DNA from: Protea cynaroides
Taxonomy: Eukaryota; Streptophyta; Magnoliopsida; Proteales; Proteaceae
Direction of reading: 5' to 3'
DNA length: 64,000 nt
NCBI GenBank assembly: GCA_028583415.1
Contig: CM053270.1
Location: forward strand, 1,502,001 to 1,566,000
Both the position numbers and the translations under genes were made by a program. The notes beneath the pieces are model-generated. The model did not search any database. It had not been told where the DNA came from and saw only the letters and a list, made by a program, of their open reading frames with translations. Shown here one piece after another: positions 55,766-64,000 of this stretch. The first letter of the stretch is position 1, and each line of letters opens with the position of its first letter.

Positions 55766-58309
55766 GATCAATGGATAACCCTATTTGGGTTAAAATATAG
55801 ATAACCTATATTTGGGTCAATATGGATAACCCTATTTGGGTTAAAATATGGACGGATATCCTAATGGATCTATGGATAGTTCGAGTGGACTAAGGTTTGG
55901 ATCCAAATTTGGGATTCTACGTATCCTAGGGTTTGCCATAGGAATCAGAATCCGTGTAATTCGGGCTTGGGGTTGAAATGTGGATAAATATCCTAGTGGA
56001 TCTATGGATAGTCCAAGTGGACTAAAGTTTTGGTCCAAATTTGGGATTCTCCCAAATAGCTCACGTATCCTAGGCTTTGACCTAGGAATCAGAATATGCG
56101 TAGTTCGGACTGATGAAATAACCTGTTCTAGGTTAATGATTGAGAACCTATTATAGGTTAAGGATTGAGAACCTATTCTAGGTTTAGGATTGAGAACCTA
56201 TTCTAGATTTAGGATTGAGTACCTATTCTAGGTTTAGGGTTTACTGAGGGGCAGAAATTGTCCTGAGCTACCTTTTCATCCTGAGTTCTAATTTTGAAAG
56301 GTTTAGCAAAGCATTCTCTTTCTTTATTAAGATTTTTATTATTTCCCATTAAGCCCTTCTCAAGAATGTGGATGCCTAAATACACATCCCCACACCTAGA
56401 TTGTGTGCATATATGGCAGTTCAACTAGGGTGTTGTAAAAAATGAAGTTATTGCCATAAATGAAATATTCTATCTAAGCATGGCATGTATGATATTTATG
56501 GTAACTATCACAACATATAGTAAGATTATAAAAATCTCCCTAACATGACATGTATTGCAAATAAGGCAAGAGCCTATATGGCATGATCTAGTATGCTATC
56601 TTCTAAGCATGGAAAGACCTAATATGGCAAGAAATCAATATATGCATCTATATATCAATATGGCATGTAACAAACATAGAATGCAAATATGGCATGAATT
56701 ATCCAAAAAAAGGTAAGATCTTATATGCTATTTTCTAAGCATGGTAAGACTTAAAAATGGTAAGAAATTAATGTATACATCTATATATCAATATGGTAAG
56801 TACCAATCATAGAATGCAATATGGCATGAATTTTTAAAAAAAGGTAAGATCTTATATGCTATTTTTTAAGTATAGTAAGACTTAAAAATGGTAATTATCG
56901 AGATTTTACTAAATATGGTAAAAATATATTTATTCTACCAAATATAGCAACACATGGATATGGCAAACATGGTATGTGCATAATCCAAAAAAAGCATATG
57001 AATGCTCCAAATATAGCAATTTATCTAAATATGACATAATTTACTCAAACAATCAATTGCATGTTACAATGAATGAAACATCAATGAAACCTTTTTTTTT
57101 TAAGAATGCAAAATTATCAAAAACATATGTTCAATGTTCTTTGAAAATATTTTAATTTTTATGAAGACATTTGGAATGTTTAATGACTCAAAATTGTCAA
57201 AATTGTGAAAGAAAGTTTCAGATATTGGACAAAACTATGAACTGCATTCAGATTCTGTCACATTACACAAGAATGACCATAAGTATGTCTTTTGCAACTC
57301 AAATCAAGCTCTATTTTTTTCTACCGAAAGGTGACTCAAGATACTATATTTCAGCTAAAAGAGTCGAATCCCAACAGAACAAAAATAGGTCAAACGAATG
57401 CCCCAAGACCGGATATGTGCACTGGTCAAGTCTGTTCCAGATTTTTGACCAGTTGCACCATAAATTCCGTATAAAATCCTATACTTAATGAAAATTAAAT
57501 CCAGACATATATCCATGTAGATAACTGTTTGATCTAAAATTTCATCATGAAAAATAAGTGAAAACAGAATATTTTCTTTGTGAAAAATGATCCTTTTCAA
57601 TCATGAAAATCAGTATATTCTGACATATTCAAAATCAGAGCACTATGCATTTAAAAATCAATATCAATTCAATAAAAAATCAAAAAAATATGAAATGAGT
57701 GCCATTGTTTAGAAGACTTTTATATCTAAAAAGTTCATATGAATTTGATTTTCTGATTATGGCCATAAGACCCTTGTCTAGAGACTTTCTGATAGGAGAT
57801 TGCATTATATCCGAATAAAACAGTAATGTAAAAGATGAATTTTTTGATAGACGTTTCCAATTTCAAATGGAACAAAATTTATAGGGTAGTCTTCTAACAT
57901 ATCAGAGAGACTCTCATAAAAATTTGGGCTTTAAAATCTAATAAAAACCACATGTGATGCACGTCCTAAATTTGGATCCTAAATCTGAAAATTTTAGATT
58001 AGAAAATCACTTTATGAAACTTGTCAAAAACATCAAACATCATCATATAGTATTCAAAGCTTCATCATTGAATAGTTTAGACAAATTATCATTCATAAAA
58101 AATGCTAGACATAGGCATCCTAACATTAATATGCATGCAATAAAGTATTCCTGATCGAGATTTCATGAAAATAAGCCTTTTTTCGAGCAAAATTAATATT
58201 CAAGCACTCTAAAGACCCCTAAATTCGTTTAGAGTACTAACCTTGTGCTCGAATGGAGCGAAGCCATCGATGTAGAATGTTTGGAGATCGTATCAAGCTC
58301 TTTGAAACC

Positions 58310-58417
58310 AAATCCTCCGTCTCCTTTTCTCTACTCCTTTCTCTCTCTTCTCTTTCTCTCTTTTCTTCTTCTTTTTTTTCTTTCTTTTTTCTTCTCTCTT
58401 TTCTCTTTCTCACGTCC

Positions 58418-58479
<62 letters not shown>

Positions 58480-59270
58480 ACGGCTCTCTTGGTCTGGAAA
58501 AAAGGGAAGCCTCTCTCATTCTCTTGGCGTACTTATGCTTTTCTCTCCTCTTCTAGAAGGTCCTTCTTTCCTTTTCTTCTTTTCTCTTCCTTCATTTTCT
58601 TCTTCTTTCATTTCTTCTCTTCCTTCCTTCTTCTCCTTCTTCTCCATGTTTTTTCTCCTTCCTTTCTTTCCTTTTTCTCCTTCTTCTTCTAGAAAATCCC
58701 TTTTCTCTTTCCTTTCTCTCTTTCCTTCTTTTAGAAAATCCCTTCTCTCTTTCTTTCTCTCTTTTTTCCTTTTCTTCTCTTCCTTCCTCTTTCTCCTTCT
58801 TCTCCACGTTTTTTCTCCTTCATTTCTTTCCTCTTTCTCCTTCTTCTTCTAGAAAATCCCTTCTCTCTTTCCTTTCTCTCTTTCCTTCTTATAGAAAATT
58901 CCTTATCTCTTTCCTTTCTCTCTTCTTTCCTTTTCTTCTTTTCCTTCCTCTTTCTCCTTCTTCTCCACATTTTTTCTCCTTCCTCTTTCTTCTTCAAGTT
59001 TTTTTCTTCTTTTTCTTTCTTCTTCCACGTTTTTTCTCCTTCATTTCTTTCCTTTTTCTTTCCTTCTTCTCTTCTTTCCTTTTTTCCTTCTTTTAGAAAA
59101 CCCTCTCCTCTCTTACATTTTTTTTCTTTCTTTTTTTCTTTCCTTTTTCTTATCCCTCTCTCTTTCCTTTTTTCCTTCTCCCTCTCTCATCCCCACGGCC
59201 TCTCTTTCCTCTCTCTTCCCACGGCCTCTTTTTCCTCTCTCTTCCCATGGCCCCTCTTTCCTCTCTCTTC
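58310..59270. repeat. CT-rich polypyrimidine tract with (TC)n, block B
   Basis: It includes a perfect (TC)n run near 58432-58474 and repeated TTCTAGAAAATCCCTT units. The ORFs on both strands here are low-complexity artefacts. Confidence 0.88.
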
Positions 59271-59273
59271 CCT

Positions 59274-59279
59274 AATATA

Positions 59280-59367
<88 letters not shown>
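59274..59367. repeat. (TA)n microsatellite
   Basis: About 46 TA units with one G interruption near 59285. This is the longest in the window. Confidence 0.93.
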
Positions 59368-59372
<5 letters not shown>

Positions 59373-60599
59373 AATGCATGGATATGGGCCGACATGACTT
59401 GGTCCGGATAGGTCTGAGCTGGACTGGGTTGAGTTGGACTAAATTGGGTTGAACTGGTTTGAACCAAATTTGACTTGTTTCTATCATTTCATAGTCAATT
59501 TCTGCCACCATTCCACATGAAATTTTTCGATAGCCCCTATTCCAAATTTTTTAGATTCACTTTGTAAAACACTAAAAATGAGGAATATTAAAACTTGAAG
59601 CATCTCATTTGGAAATAAAATGACCAACTTATGAATTTTTGAAGTTTAAGCAGGCCAATTATCGATAATTTAGCTAACCATTCTGCATTGGATCCTTCAG
59701 AGACTTCTATCGAAAATCCTTTGCGTCCACTTTGTAGAGTACTAAAAATAGAACATAATGAAACTGAAATTACATGATTTAGATATGAGGTGACCAAAAT
59801 ATGAATTTCCAAAGATTAAATGACCATTTCCATGTGTAATTTTGCATGGGACCCTTTGAAGACTTCTACTCGAGATTTTCCACATCTACTTTGTAGAACA
59901 TTACAAATGAAGAATAATAGCCTGGAATCATCTGAATCCGACGTAGAACGGAAAAGATATGAAGCTTTGATCTATCGATAATTTTGCATGAAAATTTGCA
60001 TGGGGCCCACCGGTGACCTTTGCCCGGGATTTTTCACGTTCACTTTGAAGGGGACTGAAAATAAGGAATATTAGCCTTTGAATCATCTGATTCTGATATC
60101 AGATGTCCAAGATATGATGACTTGAAGTTTAAATGATAATGCATGCATCATATGATAATTACGTAAATGTCTTTGTACTTTCAAACTGCGATATCTTCCT
60201 TGTTTGATGTCAGAATTTGATGATTCCAATCTCATTCGAAGATAATTTCATGACCTATACATCCAAGTAGGTAATAGCCTATGACCCTGCTGTGGGGTTC
60301 ATTAGAGAATCACAAACCTTTGGATTAAAAGTCGAAAACCTGCCATATGGGTTCACTTATGCTGAGGGTGGCAAAAATGGTGTGTTTACAGATGCCCCTC
60401 TTTAGCCGAGATTGTTACCAATTGAAGGCTAAAGACAAAAGAACCATATTTTTGGGATATGAGTGAGATTGCTTATTGGGCTGCACTTAGGGTAATTTGT
60501 CCTAAACTACCTACGTATTCTAAGGGTGTCCTAGAAATCAAGCCCAAAACGTAGTTCGACTAGCAAGAAGATTTGTTCTTCTTGGAAGATTGATGATTG

Positions 60600-61200
60600 T
60601 TCTTCTTGTATGAAGCTAGGCTGGGAACCTCTTCTTGCTGAGGTGAGACTCATGATGTAAGGTACGTGCAGGCTTGAACCTAGCTTGATCCATTTGTAGG
60701 CTGATAAACTTCTTCTTGTACGAAGCTAGGCTGTAAATACAAGGCTCATTTGTAAGCTGGGAACCTCTTCTTGCTGAGGTGGGACTCATGATGCAAGGTG
60801 CACACGGGCTTGAACCCGACTTGATCCATTTGTAGGCTGATAAACCTCTTCTTGTATGAAGCTAGGCTGTGAATACAAGGCTCATTTGTAGGCTGGGAAC
60901 CTCTTCTTGCTGAGGTGAGACTTATGATGCAAGGTATGTGCGGGCTTGACTCCGGCTTGATCCATTTGTAGACTGATAAACCTCTTATTGTATGAAGCTA
61001 GGCTATGAATACAAGGCTCATTTGTAGGCTGCGAACCTCTTCTTGCTGAGTTAACTCATAATGCAAGGTATGTGCGGGCTTGAACCCGGCTTGATCCATT
61101 TGTAGGCTGATAAACCTCTTCTTGTACGAAGCTAGGCTGTGAATACAAGGCTGATTTGCAGGTTTGGAACCTCTTCTTGTATGGAGCTAGGTTGTGAATA
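60600..61200. repeat. 136-bp tandem array, about 4.5 units
   Basis: The anchor TCTTCTTGCT occurs at 60631, 60766, 60902 and 61038, spacing 135-136 bp. Units contain GCTTGATCCATTTGTAGGCT and GAAGCTAGGCTGTGAATACA. Confidence 0.9.
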
Positions 61201-61320
61201 TAAGGCTGATTGCACGAGCTTGGGCTCGACTTTGATTTGTTTGTATGGAAGAATTATTGTCTTTCTTTTGACTAAATTGAGGATTTTTTGATTGAGATTT
61301 TGAGATTGATTTTTTGAATT

Positions 61321-61720
61321 TGATTCACTTGTAGGCTGAGATTGACTTGGTCTTTGAATGAACTAGGGCTCTACATTTGATTCACTAATAGGCTGAGATT
61401 GATTTGAACTTTGGATGAGCTAGGGCTCTGCATTCACTTATAGGCTGAGATTGATTTGAACTTATGATGAGCTAGGGCTTTGCATTCACTTATAGGCTGA
61501 GATTGATTTGAACTTTGGATGAGCTAGGGCTCTGCATTTGATTTACTAATAGGCTAAGATTTATTTGAACTTTGGATGAGCTAGGGCTCTGCATTTGATT
61601 CACTTATAGGCTGAAATTGATTTGAACTTTGGATGAGCTAGGGCTCTGCATTTGATTCACTTATAGACTGAGATTGATTTGAACTTTGGATGAGCTAGGG
61701 CTCTGCATTTGATTATGAAA
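61321..61720. repeat. 52-57 bp tandem array, about 7 units
   Basis: AGGCTGAGATTGATTTGAAC starts at or near 61333, 61389, 61442, 61494, 61551, 61608 and 61665. Spacing is 52-57 bp because a TTTGATTCA segment is absent from two units. Confidence 0.9.
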
Positions 61721-62798
61721 TGAGCAAGAACTCAGAAGGTCACTTTTGTTATTGATTCTGAAATGAGCAAGAACTCAGAAGGTCACTTATACAGTGATAC
61801 TGAATGACTCATCTTTGAAGTTCCTACTAGATTTAGACCTTCGAGATTGAAAATTGGAATATCTTTCTTGAAAGCTCTATGGCTATGAACCTTCAGGAAT
61901 GGAAACTAGAATATTCTCTTAAGTAGCTTTGTTGCTATGAACCTTTAGGATGCTCAAAAGTGACCCATACAGGAAGTCTTTGTTGACTTTACACCTTTAG
62001 GGTTGAACATATTTGAAATGATGGTGAATTCCTTGGCAGTTTCTCAAGGTTTTTTTGCCCCTGCTTTGTTGGTGAAGGCATAAAACATGGCATCAATGGA
62101 AATGGTGTCATGGACTTTGCTGTACTAAAAGTTTGACTCAATTTCAGCATGGTAGTGATGACTTGGTTCCTCCCTTGGAAGGGTTCCATGTAATTTGAAA
62201 GTAATGATTTTCTTCAGCTAAAATTGGTGTTGTTGGATTTTGGATTGAAAGAAACTCTAGCGACGATTTTGGACAAGAATGAGGGGAGCTAGACAGTCTC
62301 TAACCAAAGTAATTTTATTAATTAACCTTGGTGTTAAACTATCGAGGGGCATCTGGTCAACTAAGTTCCTTGACTGTGCACTATGGTAGACCAAATTGGT
62401 AGAACAGCCAAGCAACGATGAAATGTGACATGAGTTTGGCCCTTGATCTAGGCTCATGAAAAGCTCAGGGCTTTGCAACATTGTTGTGCCAAGATGAATG
62501 AACCATGGTCCAAAAGTAGGCATGAGGAGCAAAGGATTCGAAGTGTTCCTTCAGAGAATTTGGTAACCAAATCCTAACAAGTGAGCGACCACATTGGATT
62601 TTCTTCTTCAACAAGATTGGAAGAACTGAGAAATTGGCAAAAATCAACTTGGATAGACCTACTTCTATTGACTAGGAAAGTTAATGACTTTAGACTAGAC
62701 AATGGATCCTAGATGTAATGCTCATGATCAAGCTCAATTCCTCTACATGGGGTATATCTATGCCCTAGTGTCTGCATGTTGTGACAGACCACTACTAT

Positions 62799-64000
62799 TG
62801 TAAGACCCGTGTCAAACTAACCCGGTCTTACCACCTTGAACCAGGTTTACCCATCATGGTCGAGTCAAGTGGACCAAGGGCGTGATGGAGATCGAGATCC
62901 CAGGTATAAAATCCACCCAAAAACACTTAATTTTAGGGGAGGGTTGCATACCCAGCCAAGTAGGGTCGGACCTCCCAAAGCAGAATGTCAGACCCTCAGA
63001 TTTTAAGGGAGGGTCGGACAGCTTAAGACCCTAGGGTCGAAGGGATCATCGACCCTCCCATCGACCCTCGGTTTTTGACGAATATAGAAATTAGGAAATT
63101 TCTATATTTTTCGATTGGGATTCTTTCCAAATCTCAATGGGACTTAGTTAGGATGTTCCTAGTCTATTTAAAGGACGTTCCTAAGCCACTTTCACTCCTT
63201 TCACAACCCTAATTGAATTGAGAGAAAGAGAGGAGAATGAAAAGAGGAAAAAGAGAGGCAAGGAAGAGAACCTAGCAAAAATGAGAAGAGTTACAGAGAA
63301 AGATTAATCTTCTCAGGTATGGATACTAATTCTATGAGTTTCTACAGACCTTAAGGTAGTTATTGATGAGAATGTGATCTCGGAGAAACCCAAACCATCC
63401 ATCCATGGTTAGGTTTTCATAGAAAACCATAGGAGGATGCACAAAAACTATTTAGATGGATTATACATGATTCTAGACCATGGAATGACTGTTGAATGAA
63501 TGTAGGAAAAGCAATCCATAGGACCCCAAACACGAAGAATGGATTTAAAAGTGGAAATTGGACCAGAGTGCATCGAGGGTCGCACCGAGGGTCGATAGAC
63601 CATCCGACCCTAGGTGTTTCTGACCATCGACCCTCAGCATTCGGGAAGCCCAGGAAGAGGGGAGGGACGATAGACCCATCGACCCTAGCATCGACCCTAG
63701 CATCGACCCTCAGTTGACAGAATGGTTTTTAATTCCGAAATTAATTCTAATTAAATTTTATCAGCTTTGTTAGGTCTACTAGCAATCTAATAACATTGTA
63801 ACGGTGATTTTAAAGCTTGGGAAATATCTATTAACAAGCTAAGGTGAGGAACCTTAACCCCAAACTAATCGGTTAATAATAAACTGTTTTCTATTTCTTG
63901 AGTCCTATCCTATGTTTGATTCTATGCGAATATGTTTGTAATGTGCATACAGCATGCCATCTAATATTTTAATCATTTGTTCATGCATATTTATTTTATT
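62799..64000 (+). repeat. Tek2-family LTR, incomplete at window edge
   Basis: It starts TGTAAGACCCGTGTCAAACT after ACTAT and matches the first 1.2 kb of the solo LTR at 36427, with roughly 2 percent differences by eye. The window ends before the motif-bearing second half, so it is unknown whether this is a solo LTR or the 5' end of a full element. Confidence 0.9.
63165..63172 (+). promoter_or_regulatory. Candidate TATA box of the right-edge LTR
   Basis: TATTTAAA in AGTCTATTTAAAGGACGTTCC, the same context as at 36793. Confidence 0.6.

Larger units (their letters stand above)
55766..60289. repeat. Repeat block B (about 4.5 kb), related to block A
   Basis: It repeats the order of block A with a shorter 131-bp array, a longer middle section (56900-58240) and a longer CT-rich tract. 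It ends in the same GGTAATAGCCTATGACCCTG sequence. The two blocks are clearly diverged, so the duplication is not recent. No gene is supported. Confidence 0.75.
60290..62793. other. Gene-free repeat DNA with two tandem arrays
   Basis: It begins with a segment containing ACAGATGCCCCTCTTTAGCC, then two tandem arrays, then AT-rich DNA (61730-62790) with no ORF I can support. It may belong to the same retroelement as blocks A and B. Confidence 0.5.

Noticed and set aside
58245..58997. ORFs up to 199 codons in block B
   Set aside because: Same reason: polypyrimidine low complexity, with overlapping frames open on both strands.

Overview
The window looks like heterochromatic, transposon-packed nuclear DNA of a flowering plant. 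I see no intact host gene, no rRNA or tRNA gene, and no bacterial-type feature. Almost everything can be placed in a stack of nested mobile elements: Ty3/gypsy retrotransposons of three lineages (Athila-like, Tekay-like chromovirus, Tat/Ogre-like) and one large CACTA DNA transposon. Plant-type splice sites, TATA-like boxes inside LTRs, tRNA-Asp and tRNA-iMet primer sites and families confined to angiosperm genomes support this. The species cannot be named from the sequence.

Layout. (1) 1-14070 is a minus-strand Tekay-like element (called Tek1). It is split at 285/10257 by a nearly complete Athila-like element (286-10251, target duplication AGTAT). Tek1 carries pol on the minus strand and a separate gene on the opposite strand (13142-14070). 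(2) 14071-16563 is an LTR of the Tek2 family inserted in that antisense gene and truncated at its far end. (3) 16564-18949 and 35097-36421 are a minus-strand Tat/Ogre-like gag-protease, cut in its gag by a 16.1-kb CACTA transposon (18953-35093, target duplication CAT). The CACTA carries decayed TnpD and TnpA genes and, on the opposite strand, a broken FAR1/FHY3-like gene. (4) 36427-38738 is a solo LTR of the Tek2 family (target duplication CAAGA). (5) 39236-50877 is a complete-ended Tek2 element (target duplication CTAGC) with gag-pol-chromodomain on the minus strand and, between its 5' LTR and gag, a second copy of the antisense gene. (6) 50883-62798 is gene-free repeat DNA: a 0.7-kb block almost without cytosine, two related blocks of about 4 kb (A and B), microsatellites and three tandem arrays. 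(7) 62799-64000 is the start of another Tek2-family LTR running off the window.

The most interesting signal is the antisense gene in the Tekay-like elements. It is present in two diverged copies, both in the same place relative to pol. Both have a candidate 5'-leader intron with conserved ends (donor ACGTAAGT, acceptor TTTTGCAG, start codon exactly 6 bases after the acceptor). Both are preceded by a cluster of short motifs (different motif in each copy) in a head-to-head arrangement with gag. Other points worth checking are the FAR1-like passenger in the CACTA, a strong CAG/CTG deficit in Tek2 that may be a methylation-linked consensus error, the cytosine desert at 50921-51632, and four copies of an AACGTTAAC-containing motif in the younger LTRs.

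All element names are lineage-level calls made by eye. Nearly all coding regions carry frameshifts or stops and are best treated as pseudogenes.
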